From NCBI GenBank assembly GCA_043808305.1, contig JAZDFB010000123.1:1-64000 (forward strand): a DNA stretch of 64,000 nucleotides, in the 5' to 3' direction. The stretch is from JBBAAP01 sp043808305. Lineage in GTDB: Bacteria; Planctomycetota; MHYJ01; JACQXL01. The notes under the pieces were generated by a model. That model had not been told where the DNA came from. It made no database searches and was given only the letters and a program-made list of their open reading frames with translations. Below are positions 8,860-19,125 of the stretch, piece by piece; within the stretch, counting starts at the first letter, position 1, and each line of letters starts with the position of its first letter. The position numbers and the translations under genes are program-made.

Positions 8860-9732
8860 TTATTTCTGTATTATCGGAATATTAACGTTTGCTTTAGGGT
8901 TGCCCCAGCCGTTCTCTATTTCTTCCCGGACTATCTCCTTGATTATCTGGTCGTCCACGACAACCCGATTGCGCATAATTATTTCTTTAAGCGCTTTGTG
9001 GCACAATAACCCTATCTGGCGCGGGTATCCCTTGGTGTAACGGTGCACCTCTTTAACCGCCTCATCGGTAAAAAGCGGCGTGCTTAATTCATAACCGGCC
9101 TGCTTCAGCCGGAAATCCACCAGCTGGCGCACATCTTCCACGTCAAGCGGATTGATTGTATATTTGTAACTCACCCGGTCAAGCAGATTCGGGATGCCGG
9201 TAATGCACGAGTGCAGTTCCAGCTGGCCGAGCAAAACCACCTGCAATAGTTTGAACTCATTGGTTTCGAAATTCAAAAGTATCCGCAAAGACTCCAGTGT
9301 CGTTTGGTTCAGTTTCTGGGCCTCGTCGATTATCAGAACTACGGTTTTATTCTCCTCGACGCCCTTCCGGTAAAGAAAATGTTCCAATGCTTCCTTGAGC
9401 TCGAAATTAGTCGGCGTGCCTTTGACGCTTTCAATTCCGAATATCCGGGCCAGCGAATACAAAAATATATTCTCATCGGGAAACGTCGGGTCGAAGATAA
9501 TGTGGAAATTAAATCCCTCGCGGGCCGAAAGCGCCTGGATTAGTTTCCGGCTGAGAGTTGTCTTGCCGGCGCCGACATCGCCCAGTATCACGCTCAATCC
9601 GCGGCGCAGCCGCATTTCGATTATCAGGTTCATCAGCACCGCTTTATGACTCCGGGATTCGTAGAAAAACTCCGGGTCAGGGCTGGTAGAAAACGGCTCC
9701 TTGTTCAAACCTAGAATTCTGTAGTAGCTCAT
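8860..9732 (-). CDS. ExeA/GspA-like AAA ATPase
   Basis: The protein has 290 residues. The family signature MSYYRILGLNKEPFSTSPDPEFFYES opens it, followed by Walker A GDVGAGKTT (about 51-59), Walker B VVLIIDEAQKL (about 126-136), a sensor region LLQVVLLGQLEL and a C-terminal lid with GYPRQIGLLCHKAL. Members of this family (ExeA/GspA) use ATP to help secretins cross peptidoglycan and assemble. Unlike ExeA it ends after the AAA module with no visible peptidoglycan-binding domain. It is the first gene of the operon; an AGGAT Shine-Dalgarno lies about 7 nt before the ATG. TniB/TnsC-type transposition ATPases are related, but the secretin context argues against that role. Confidence 0.85.
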   Translation of the reverse strand: MSYYRILGLNKEPFSTSPDPEFFYESRSHKAVLMNLIIEMRLRRGLSVILGDVGAGKTTLSRKLIQALSAREGFNFHIIFDPTFPDENIFLYSLARIFGIESVKGTPTNFELKEALEHFLYRKGVEENKTVVLIIDEAQKLNQTTLESLRILLNFETNEFKLLQVVLLGQLELHSCITGIPNLLDRVSYKYTINPLDVEDVRQLVDFRLKQAGYELSTPLFTDEAVKEVHRYTKGYPRQIGLLCHKALKEIIMRNRVVVDDQIIKEIVREEIENGWGNPKANVNIPIIQK

Positions 9733-9820
9733 ATATATCCTATCGGATAATTTATATATTAATCATATCGGCTTTTTCTGGACAATCCTGCAGAATATTT
9801 TAATTATTTTCTTACATAGT

Positions 9821-10465
9821 ATGGCAGATAATGACATTCAATCCCCGTGGCTGGCAATAGAGCAATTAAGGGAAAAACACAATATCCCCAAGAAAACACT
9901 GGCCGATAAGCTCCAGGTCAATTATAATTACCTGGTTGACCTCCTGAACGGGCGTTATTCAGCCAAGATAGATAATCAGAAACTCCGTGTTTTGGCCGAG
10001 ATATTCAATATACCAATAAACGAGTTGATGGACCTGTTTCATCCGGATAATACTACCGGCTTGTCCCAAACCGTGTGCCAGTCCGGGAATATCCCGCTGT
10101 ATATCCTGAACCAGGGACAACCAAGCAAGCCCTTGGCTGATAAACAACCGCAGGAATGGTTCCGGACCGGACCGGATACCTATGGTCCGGATGCCTATGC
10201 TTTACGCATTGGTGATGATTCCCTGTTCCCCCCCTGCCGGCCGGGGAGTGTTTTTATTGTATCCCCATCTAAAGAACCTAATCTGGGAGACCTGATTCTG
10301 GTTACCATAAGCGACCAAAGGTGCTGGTTATTGGAATTGAACAGGATTAGTAACGATATGTTGACCCTTAGATACTATAACGCAAGGTACCAACCCGTCA
10401 TGATATCACTAAAAGACATCAAATCTATCAATGTAGTAGTATCTATCCACCTTAGGCAAAAATGA
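9821..10465 (+). CDS. XRE-type regulator with S24/LexA-like C-terminal domain
   Basis: The protein has 214 residues. Residues about 10-75 form a Cro/CI-type helix-turn-helix (KKTLADKLQVNYNYLVDLLNGR). Residues about 120-205 resemble the LexA/CI peptidase fold: ALRIGDDSLFPPCRPGSVFIVSP carries the Ser of the GDSM-P-like motif. At the place where LexA-type proteins have the catalytic Lys I read WLLELNRIS, so self-cleavage may be lost. It is divergent from the secretin operon, with only 88 bp between starts, so it is a candidate regulator of that operon. No Shine-Dalgarno is evident before the ATG. Confidence 0.75.
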   Translation: MADNDIQSPWLAIEQLREKHNIPKKTLADKLQVNYNYLVDLLNGRYSAKIDNQKLRVLAEIFNIPINELMDLFHPDNTTGLSQTVCQSGNIPLYILNQGQPSKPLADKQPQEWFRTGPDTYGPDAYALRIGDDSLFPPCRPGSVFIVSPSKEPNLGDLILVTISDQRCWLLELNRISNDMLTLRYYNARYQPVMISLKDIKSINVVVSIHLRQK

Positions 10466-10520
10466 CCTGCTATCTGCCACTTCTTTTGATATAATACTTG
10501 TTTGTATGCCATATATTGCC

Positions 10521-10580
10521 GTTTATCTTATGATAAACATATGTTTATTATATATGTGACAGATATGTTTATTGATAAAC
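10521..10580. promoter_or_regulatory. Cluster of nested GTTTAT/ATAAAC palindromes
   Basis: In 60 bp there are GTTTATC-ttat-GATAAAC, an overlapping perfect 16-bp palindrome ATAAACATATGTTTAT, and a further GTTTATTGATAAAC. The cluster lies between two converging genes (regulator and GDT1-type transporter), where promoters are not expected. It could be a protein-binding site array or an AT-rich terminator region. A further small inverted repeat TTTTGG-tatg-CCAAAA lies at 10629-10644. Confidence 0.4.
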
Positions 10581-10655
10581 TATCTATTGAATACAAATTT
10601 GTGTCTACTTTAGACCCATATTCGCCTGTTTTGGTATGCCAAAATAACACTTACC

Positions 10656-11225
10656 TTAAGCCAAGGCCTCAATAATAACAACCACACCAATGATTATAAA
10701 TACCGCTCCCGCAACCTTGCTAACCAGTCTTTTATTAAGCCTGGCCCCTAAGAATCTACCCAGATAGATAGCCATAATAGAAAGAGATATAAGAGCAATC
10801 ATAGTCCCTAAAAGCACCCATAGGGGGTTATACTGGGTAGCAAACAGCCCCGCCGCCAGCTGGGTTTTATCCCCCCATTCGGTCAGGAATATCAGCCCGA
10901 ACCCGGCCAGAAATGGGTTTCCGGAATACACCTTATCATTCCCTTCATCCGGCTTGCTTCTCAGGGTAAACAAACCGCATAAAATAAACACTATTCCTGA
11001 CCCTATCTTTAGCGGAACCATCGGCAGGAAACCGGTCACGCACGACCCAACCAGTATCGCCGCTCCGTCCACGATTAAGAAAGCCAGGGTAACCCCGAAA
11101 AGCAGCGCCAGATGCCGGTTCGTCCTGCTTGATAACAGCAGTATCGAAAGCTGGGTTTTATCGCCCAGTTCGGCTACGGCGACTAATCCTAAAGGCATTA
11201 AAAGGTCTTCTAACATAAAAGGCAT
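10656..11225 (-). CDS. GDT1/TMEM165 (UPF0016) family cation transporter
   Basis: The protein has 189 residues and six predicted membrane helices in two inverted halves. Each half carries the family signature E-x-G-D-K-T/S: AELGDKTQLSILLLSSR in the first and TEWGDKTQLAAGLFATQ in the second. Bacterial members of this family export Mn2+ (or exchange Ca2+/Mn2+ for H+), keeping cytosolic manganese in check. A second Met three codons in (MLEDLLMPLGL) could be the real start; neither has a good Shine-Dalgarno. No manganese riboswitch is recognisable in the short upstream gap. Confidence 0.88.
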   Translation of the reverse strand: MPFMLEDLLMPLGLVAVAELGDKTQLSILLLSSRTNRHLALLFGVTLAFLIVDGAAILVGSCVTGFLPMVPLKIGSGIVFILCGLFTLRSKPDEGNDKVYSGNPFLAGFGLIFLTEWGDKTQLAAGLFATQYNPLWVLLGTMIALISLSIMAIYLGRFLGARLNKRLVSKVAGAVFIIIGVVVIIEALA

Positions 11226-11275
11226 ATTTGACAGTTTTGGCTTATGATGGCAAGTAATTCAGGAATGTAAATTAT

Positions 11276-12016
11276 CTATTTCAATGCCGTCAGTATCGCC
11301 CGGGCGAATTCGGTTGAAGCCTCCGGCCCGTTGCCGGTAATAATCCGCCCGTCCACGCAGACATTTTCATTCTTGTAGGAGGCTCCTTTAGACTTGAGCC
11401 GGTCCGCCTCGGACGGGAATACCGTAGCTGATTTATCCTTTAATACGCCGGCATTTGCCAGTATGGCCGGAGCCAGGCATATTGCGGCCAGAACCTTATT
11501 TTCCTTTACCGCATCCAGCGCAATTTGGTGTGCGATGGCGCTGTTGAAATACTCCTCTGAACCTGTCCCGCCCACGAAGATTATCGCGTCAAATTCCGCC
11601 GCCTTCAGTTCCGCCAGCAACTTATCCGGCTTGACTACCTTGCCCAGCATGCCTTTGGACTCGGTAGTAACCGACGAGAACACCGTAATCTTCACGCCGG
11701 CCTGTTCCAATACCTTGCGCGTCACCTCATATTCCTCGTCCCTGAATTTCTGGGATGCAATAATCATAGCAACAGCCTTTGTTGGGGTAACGCTTGATAC
11801 ATCCTCAATAATAACCTTGCCTGTTTCATCCAATCTTACGTAGCGTGTGGGTCCTACAGTTGACCAATTAATTGGTTTATCATTTTCATCCACTATAAAC
11901 ACGGAACTTTTGCCCGGTATCGTTATTTGATCAGCCGGCTTCGGCTCAGACTCCTTGGCGCATCCTAAACACAATAGTATCCCCAATGCCATGCCCAAAC
12001 TAATTACTCTTATCAT
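11276..12016 (-). CDS. DJ-1/PfpI family lipoprotein
   Basis: The protein has 246 residues. A lipoprotein signal ends in the lipobox LLCLGC (Cys about 19). Residues about 80-245 form the DJ-1/PfpI flavodoxin-like domain: VAMIIASQKFRDEEY, a FDAIIFVGGTGSEEYF loop and the nucleophile elbow LAAICLAPAIL with the conserved Cys. Family members include glyoxalase/deglycase-like enzymes, proteases and stress proteins, so the reaction is open. Export to the envelope is uncommon for the family. The leader domain before residue 75 has no recognisable match. Confidence 0.82.
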   Translation of the reverse strand: MIRVISLGMALGILLCLGCAKESEPKPADQITIPGKSSVFIVDENDKPINWSTVGPTRYVRLDETGKVIIEDVSSVTPTKAVAMIIASQKFRDEEYEVTRKVLEQAGVKITVFSSVTTESKGMLGKVVKPDKLLAELKAAEFDAIIFVGGTGSEEYFNSAIAHQIALDAVKENKVLAAICLAPAILANAGVLKDKSATVFPSEADRLKSKGASYKNENVCVDGRIITGNGPEASTEFARAILTALK

Positions 12017-12042
12017 TTGTCACGTCTCTTTCTTTGTGTACT

Positions 12043-12099
12043 TTGTGTCCAGCCTTCGTAGCGTAGTTACTACGGCGGAGTAGGCTCTTTGTGGTGAAT
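12043..12099 (+). repeat. 57-bp inverted repeat, left arm (downstream of parB)
   Basis: It is an exact reverse complement of 13204-13260. It starts TTGTGTCCAGCC, contains the inner palindrome CGTAG-cgtagtta-CTACG, and ends CTCTTTGTGGTGAAT. The two arms flank parB almost exactly. Confidence 0.93.
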
Positions 12100-12121
12100 T
12101 TAGCGCTTCGGATTTCTGATT

Positions 12122-13195
12122 TTATTTGTCTATGCTGTCAATAATCCTCTGGAACCCTTCGGGGCTGAAGAACTCCAGCGTCACCTTGCCGCGTTTCTGG
12201 TCCGGCGAGGTAATTGATACCTTGCAACCCAGCTTGGCGCGTAAACGATCCTCTATTTCCTTCATCGCCAGCTGGACCCGGTTGGCCTCAGGCGACGCCG
12301 GCGCCTTCTGCTGTCCGCGCCGGTTCTTTATCCAGTTGATGATATAGTTCAGCCGCCGGACGGTCATCCCCTGCTTCTTGGCCCGCAAGGCCAGTTTCAC
12401 CTGCAATTCCGGCGAATCGATGGACAAAAGCGGCAATGCGTGGGTCGGCGAAAGCGCCCCGGCGGCTATCTCGTCCTGCACCTGTCCGGGCAGTTCCAGC
12501 AGGCGCAGGAAATTAGTCACGGTCGACCTTTCCAGCCCAACCCGCTTGGCAATCTCCTCCTGAGTCAGGTTGAACCCGGTCACCAAATCCCGGTAGGCCC
12601 GGGCCCGCTCGATGGGATTAAGGTCCTTGCGCTGGATATTCTCGACCAGCGCCCATTCCAGCATCTGCCGGTCGTCGATATTTTGCAGGATAGCCGGAAT
12701 GGTCTGTTTGCCCAGCATCACGCTGGCCCGCCAGCGCCGCTCTCCGGTTACTATTTCATACCGGCCGTCCGCCTGGGGTCGCACCACCACCGGCTGGATA
12801 ACGCCGCTGGCCCGGATGGACTGGGCCAGTTCCTCCAGCGACTTGTTATCAAAACTCTTCCGCGGCTGGAAACGGTTCGGTATCACCTTGCCGGTGTCAA
12901 TCATAACCATCGAACGCTGGGCTTCGGCCGTAAAAAGCGGCGGCTCGAATTGGCTGGCCGATGGCTCTGCCGGACGCAGTTTGGATTCCGGTTTCTGTTC
13001 CGGCTGGACCGGCGCCACCTGCGCGTTTATTTCTTCCAGTAACTCCGAGAACCCCCGCCCCAGCCGTTTTGGGGTCTGCTCAACCTGGACCGGCTCAGCC
13101 GGAACGACCGGTATCACGACCGGCGCGCCGGGACCGGCCAACCCGCTCAGGTCATCGATATTGCCTTCCAGCCCGCGGCCTAACTTTTTTTCCAT
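12122..13195 (-). CDS. parB: ParB/Spo0J-family chromosome partitioning protein
   Basis: The protein has 357 residues. The N-terminal MEKKLGRGL motif, which in this family contacts ParA, is partly repeated at about residue 43 (KRLGRGFSELL). A Pro-rich linker follows. The CTP-binding ParB/Srx domain (about 98-195) has NRFQPRKSF, IQPVVVRP, TGERRWRA and ENIQRKDLNP; the helix-turn-helix (about 205-260) has TQEEIAKRVGLERSTVTNF. ParB binds parS sites, clamps DNA with CTP and works with ParA. The parA gene lies 137 bp upstream on the same strand. The GGTGA that could serve as Shine-Dalgarno belongs to the inverted repeat. I saw no canonical TGTTTCACGTGAAACA-like parS in the window. Confidence 0.94.
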   Translation of the reverse strand: MEKKLGRGLEGNIDDLSGLAGPGAPVVIPVVPAEPVQVEQTPKRLGRGFSELLEEINAQVAPVQPEQKPESKLRPAEPSASQFEPPLFTAEAQRSMVMIDTGKVIPNRFQPRKSFDNKSLEELAQSIRASGVIQPVVVRPQADGRYEIVTGERRWRASVMLGKQTIPAILQNIDDRQMLEWALVENIQRKDLNPIERARAYRDLVTGFNLTQEEIAKRVGLERSTVTNFLRLLELPGQVQDEIAAGALSPTHALPLLSIDSPELQVKLALRAKKQGMTVRRLNYIINWIKNRRGQQKAPASPEANRVQLAMKEIEDRLRAKLGCKVSITSPDQKRGKVTLEFFSPEGFQRIIDSIDK

Positions 13196-13203
13196 AATTC
13201 ATT

Positions 13204-13260
13204 ATTCACCACAAAGAGCCTACTCCGCCGTAGTAACTACGCTACGAAGGCTGGACACAA
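13204..13260 (-). repeat. 57-bp inverted repeat, right arm (upstream of parB)
   Basis: It is the exact partner of 12043-12099. It lies in the parA-parB spacer and ends 8 bp before the parB start codon, so a transcript of parB carries both arms and could fold them onto each other around the whole gene. Confidence 0.93.
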
Positions 13261-13332
13261 AAAGCTCAAAGAAGAAATTTAATTCTCTGCGTCCTCTATG
13301 GCTAAAGGTTAAAACACATTAGTATTTAGCGT

Positions 13333-14124
13333 TTAGGTATTAGTATTTGGCGCTTTGCGCCCATAGAGTATTTCCCTGGTCAGTTCCACATAACTATAAG
13401 TTCCTACAGCAGTTACATCGTATTCCAATACCGGCTGGCCGAAACTGGCCGCCTCGGCCAGCGCCGTATCGCGCGGGATTATCGTATCATAGCAGATGTT
13501 AGCAAAATGTTTGCGCACCTCGCTGACCACCTCTTTATTCAGCTGGTTCTGGTAATCATACATCGTCAGCACCACGCCCTCGACAAAAAGGTTCGGATTC
13601 CGCTTCTGCTTGATATCGCGGATGATATGGATAATCTGGGTAATGCCCTCCATGGCGAAGTATTCGCACTGGACCGGAATCAGCGCCGAATTAGCCGCTG
13701 TCAGCGCCGTGGTCAGGAACGAGCTCAGCGATGGCGGCCCGTCTATCAGGGCATAATCATACGCCCCGTTATCATTGGACTGGCCCAGCGACTGGAGAAT
13801 ATTCCGCAGGCGCTCCTGCCCGGCCGGTGTTCCCAGCATACCTTCCAGTTCCGCCACCCGGATAGACGACGGCATAACGAACAACTTATCCGAAAGCGGG
13901 TGCGGCATTATCGAATCCGGCCCGACCCGGCCCTCACGCATCACCTGCAGGATACCCGCCCCGGCCGGAGCCTTTATGCCCAGTCCGCTGGTGGCATTGG
14001 CCTGCGGGTCCAGGTCCACCAACAGCACCTTGCGCCCGGCCAAAGCGATATTATAAGCCAGGTTAATAGCCGTGGTAGTCTTGCCCACCCCGCCCTTCTG
14101 GTTAACGATAGCAATCGTTTTCAT
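13333..14124 (-). CDS. parA: ParA/Soj-family partitioning ATPase
   Basis: The protein has 263 residues, normal for chromosomal Soj. The deviant Walker A KGGVGKTTTAINLA starts near residue 10, the switch I-like DLDPQANATSGLG near 39, and Walker B YALIDGPPSLS near 124. ParA forms ATP-dependent dimers on nucleoid DNA and moves ParB-parS complexes. It lacks the N-terminal helix-turn-helix seen in type Ia plasmid ParA, fitting a chromosomal role. No Shine-Dalgarno is visible before the ATG. The parA-parB order is the usual one. Confidence 0.94.
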   Translation of the reverse strand: MKTIAIVNQKGGVGKTTTAINLAYNIALAGRKVLLVDLDPQANATSGLGIKAPAGAGILQVMREGRVGPDSIMPHPLSDKLFVMPSSIRVAELEGMLGTPAGQERLRNILQSLGQSNDNGAYDYALIDGPPSLSSFLTTALTAANSALIPVQCEYFAMEGITQIIHIIRDIKQKRNPNLFVEGVVLTMYDYQNQLNKEVVSEVRKHFANICYDTIIPRDTALAEAASFGQPVLEYDVTAVGTYSYVELTREILYGRKAPNTNT

Positions 14125-14400
14125 TAATCAATAAACCAATCCGGTTAGATTACTTTAACAAATGGGTTTTATCTTATTAAACCGACAATGTCAAAATAAA
14201 CGGTCAAATTCCATAGCCACCATTCCCAATTATATAACCATTGACACAACCCCGGGCGCGATATCCGAAATAGTCTTTAACGTACAACATAAGGAACCCA
14301 GGAAACCAAGAAAACCGCCCCCTCCGGCCGTAGACCCAGAGCTGTTGCTCCAATCCTTGCTTAAAATCAACAAATAACCGGTTTATTTGTTTTTTTTCCC

Positions 14401-14760
14401 AGCGGACAGCCATCACTGAAGCCGCGGGGACTGTTCACGGCGTCCTCGGACAATCCCCAGAGTTACCACCAGGACTCGTACCGGCCTGGGCCTGCACTCT
14501 TACCTCAGCCCACTCGGATTCTTAGCTTTCCCGGCTTGGATTCTACCCCTTCCCGGCGGACAATCCCCGGAGCCTCCACGAGAACTCATAACGGGCTGGG
14601 CGATGAGTCTGCGCCGACTGGGCGTAGATTCTTAACAGACCCAGCGGTAACTCATCACTGAGACGGCTAAGAGGCCAGGCTTTATCCACGGGAACTGTTC
14701 ACGGCGGTGGGCTGGACTCTATCCGGTCCGGGGTGACGTGCCCCGCGGAGAAAGGGGGCT
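14401..14760. repeat. GC-rich non-coding stretch with imperfect ~120-bp repeats
   Basis: CGGACAATCCCCAGAG at 14447 recurs as CGGACAATCCCCGGAG at 14567, and the next ~70 bases align (accaggactcgtac/acgagaactcataac, cggcctggg/cgggctggg, cggattcttagc/tagattcttaac). ACTGTTCACGGCG also occurs twice, 264 bp apart. It does not resemble RNase P RNA, tmRNA or SRP RNA, and no long frame is open. It could be a decayed repeat or an unknown structured RNA. Confidence 0.5.
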
Positions 14761-14964
14761 TGTCCTGTTTATACTGAGGTGCCGAAGTAAGTATCCGAAG
14801 GGTACCCCCCTATACCCTACCCCCCACCCCCCCCTGCGTAAAAATGACGTGTAAAGCAGTAAAATAAAGGGTTAGCGGCCAAAAATGCCCTCCAATCCGT
14901 CGCATGTTATCTTGAGATGCTTTTAATTATTGAGGGTTTATACCAAGCAGGCTTTTTCCTTTTC

Positions 14965-14993
14965 TTGACACCTGACATTAATTTTGCTATATT
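14965..14993 (+). promoter_or_regulatory. Sigma-70-type promoter upstream of purC
   Basis: TTGACA, 17 nt, TATATT. It is near consensus and correctly oriented. The predicted leader to the purC ATG is about 80 nt. Confidence 0.7.
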
Positions 14994-15082
14994 AATAAAA
15001 ATCAACAGGGACTTGACGAGACTGGTAAGAGGTTTTTTCTAAAAGTCTTTTTAAGTCACTGTTAAAACAGAAAGATTTATTT

Positions 15083-15997
15083 ATGACCAAACCAAACGTA
15101 GTATTAACCACCAATATCCACGAGTTGGAACGGGTCGGCCAGGGCAAGGTGCGCGATATATATAAAATAGATGACAACTACCTGCTCATCGTTACCACGG
15201 ACCGTATCTCGGCTTTTGACGTTATCTTGCCGGACGGCATTCCTTTCAAAGGCCAGGTGCTGACGGAGCTTTCAACATTCTGGTTTAAACTCATCAGGGA
15301 TATTACCGGCTCTCATTTCGTCAGCTCCGATTACGCCGAAATCTGCCGGCTGACCGATAAGAAGACGGCTGATATCCTTAAGAAGTATGAATCCCAACTG
15401 GTTGGACGGTCTATGCTGGTCAAGAGCGCCAAGGTCTTTCCGGTGGAGTGCATCGTCCGGGGCTATCTGGCCGGGTCGGGCTGGAAGGATTATTCCAAAA
15501 CCGGCTCGGTTTCGGGTGTTAAACTGCCGGCCGGATTAAAAGAATCGGACCGCTTGCCCCAGACTATTTTTACGCCGTCTACCAAGGCGACTTCGGGACA
15601 CGATGAGAATATCTCATTTGAGCAAATGGCGGAGCTGGTGGGCCAAAAACCGGCCGAGGAACTGCGCGACCGAAGCATTAATGTGTACGAAACGGTCCAC
15701 AAATACGCTTTAACTAAAGGCATCATCATCTGCGATACAAAGTTCGAATGGGGCGCCGTTAATAACGAAATTATCCTGGTGGACGAGGCACTGACGCCGG
15801 ATTCGTCCCGTTTCTGGCCGGCTGACAGCTACTCGCCGGGTAAGAGCCAGCCGTCGTTCGACAAGCAGTTCGTCCGTGACTACCTGGAAAGCATCAACTG
15901 GAACAAGACTCCTCCGCCGCCGAAACTGCCGGAGGATATTATAGCCAAGACGTCAGAGAAATACTTAGAGGCATATAAGAAGCTGACGGGGGAATAG
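15083..15997 (+). CDS. purC: SAICAR synthetase (phosphoribosylaminoimidazole-succinocarboxamide synthase)
   Basis: The enzyme joins CAIR and aspartate with ATP in purine synthesis. The protein has 304 residues, the longer form of the family. Motifs: GQGKVRDIYKIDDNYLLIVTTDRISAFDV at the ATP site near the N-terminus, VECIVRGYLAGSGWKDY (about 122-138), the substrate motif FTPSTKATSGHDENI (about 165-180), and DTKFEWG followed by LVDEALTPDSSRFWP (about 216-240). It has its own promoter and no purine neighbours here. The following gap holds a direct repeat. Confidence 0.96.
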   Translation: MTKPNVVLTTNIHELERVGQGKVRDIYKIDDNYLLIVTTDRISAFDVILPDGIPFKGQVLTELSTFWFKLIRDITGSHFVSSDYAEICRLTDKKTADILKKYESQLVGRSMLVKSAKVFPVECIVRGYLAGSGWKDYSKTGSVSGVKLPAGLKESDRLPQTIFTPSTKATSGHDENISFEQMAELVGQKPAEELRDRSINVYETVHKYALTKGIIICDTKFEWGAVNNEIILVDEALTPDSSRFWPADSYSPGKSQPSFDKQFVRDYLESINWNKTPPPPKLPEDIIAKTSEKYLEAYKKLTGE

Positions 15998-16003
15998 TCA
16001 AGT

Positions 16004-16060
16004 GTTGTTGAGAAGAAGTCAAGCTTTGTCAGAAATAGTCAAGAAATTGTCAAGGAATAG
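16004..16060 (+). repeat. Direct repeat, left copy, before the four-helix-bundle gene
   Basis: GTTGTTGAGAAGAAGTCAA followed by ATAGTCAAGAAATTGTCA and AGGAATAG. The right copy at 16468-16515 has the same blocks with a short deletion. The pair brackets the 139-residue gene. Confidence 0.75.
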
Positions 16061-16072
16061 GAAAAGAAGAGC

Positions 16073-16492
16073 ATGATAAAAGATTTTGACGATTTAGATG
16101 TTTATAAGTTATCCTTTGATTTGGCTGATTGGATTTATGATTTAACCGCCAACTTTCCTGAGGATGAGAAGTATAATCTGGTTTCCCAGTTAAAACGGGC
16201 AGGAACCTCAATCGGCGCGAATATCGCCGAAGGATACGGCCGGTTTCACTATAAGGAAAATCAGCAATTTTGCCGTCAGGCAAGGGGGTCATTAACAGAG
16301 TGTAAACATCATATTCTTTTCTCGCATAAGAGGAAATATGTTACAGATGGTGAGAAAGAGTTATTTATTTCCAGATATACTATACTTAAAATTAAACTAA
16401 ATAATTATATAAAATCTATAGGTAATAAAAATCAAGCGGCGTCAAGTGCGCCTGCGGCGAGCCAGGAGTTATTGAGAAGAAGTCAAAGATAG
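16073..16492 (+). CDS. Four-helix-bundle protein (23S rRNA intervening-sequence protein family)
   Basis: The protein has 139 residues. It shows the full family pattern: FDDLDVYKLSFDLADWIYDLT, FPEDEKYNLVSQLKRAGTSI, GANIAEGYGR and RQARGSLTECKHHI. Such proteins (TIGR02436/S23 family) were first found inside 23S rRNA intervening sequences but are mostly encoded elsewhere; their function is unknown and may be nucleic-acid binding. The last ~10 codons (ELLRRSQR) come from the right-hand direct repeat, so the native C-terminus was probably replaced. The bracketing repeats suggest it arrived as a small cassette. Confidence 0.88.
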   Translation: MIKDFDDLDVYKLSFDLADWIYDLTANFPEDEKYNLVSQLKRAGTSIGANIAEGYGRFHYKENQQFCRQARGSLTECKHHILFSHKRKYVTDGEKELFISRYTILKIKLNNYIKSIGNKNQAASSAPAASQELLRRSQR

Positions 16493-16515
16493 TCAAGAAG
16501 TCGTCAGGAATAGTT
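16468..16515 (+). repeat. Direct repeat, right copy, overlapping the 3' end of the four-helix-bundle gene
   Basis: GTTATTGAGAAGAAGTCAA, AGATAGTCAAGAAG and TCGTCAGGAATAG match the left copy at 16004-16060 with a gap of about nine bases. Confidence 0.75.
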
Positions 16516-16533
16516 GAGGTGTTGTGACAATAC

Positions 16534-16561
16534 TTGACGTGCTAACACTTGACCATATATG
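16534..16561 (+). promoter_or_regulatory. Possible promoter of clpC
   Basis: TTGACG, 16 nt, TATATG, 34 nt before the clpC ATG. No CtsR- or CIRCE-type operator is recognisable around it. Confidence 0.4.
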
Positions 16562-16595
16562 ACTATTCTTGGCTAACGCCCAAGAGGAGAAAACT

Positions 16596-19121
<2,526 letters not shown>

Positions 19122-19125
19122 ACGG

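Larger units (their letters stand above)
14125..15082. other. Long spacer upstream of parA and purC
   Basis: No convincing gene. From left to right: a short frame of doubtful reality (14162-14377) that includes a dispersed aaggaacccaggaaaccaag motif and an antisense match to the fibre gene; imperfect ~120-bp repeats (14401-14760); a C-tract stretch (about 14803-14835) that is the complement of the G-tracts near 1602 and 40847; and the purC promoter. A single near-DnaA-box ttatccacg lies near 14682. Confidence 0.6.

Noticed and set aside
14162..14416. Small genes on either strand near parA
   Set aside because: Both frames consist largely of a dispersed AAGGAACCCAGG repeat and the fibre-gene match; there is no ribosome site or conserved domain.
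14401..14760. RNase P RNA, tmRNA or SRP RNA
   Set aside because: None of the core conserved motifs of these RNAs could be found on either strand.
14125..15082. Chromosome origin
   Set aside because: Only one imperfect DnaA-box-like site is visible and dnaA is absent.
16569..16595. Upstream TTG start of clpC
   Set aside because: The ATG at 16596 has AGAGGAGA at good spacing and gives the standard MFDKYTDRARKV start.
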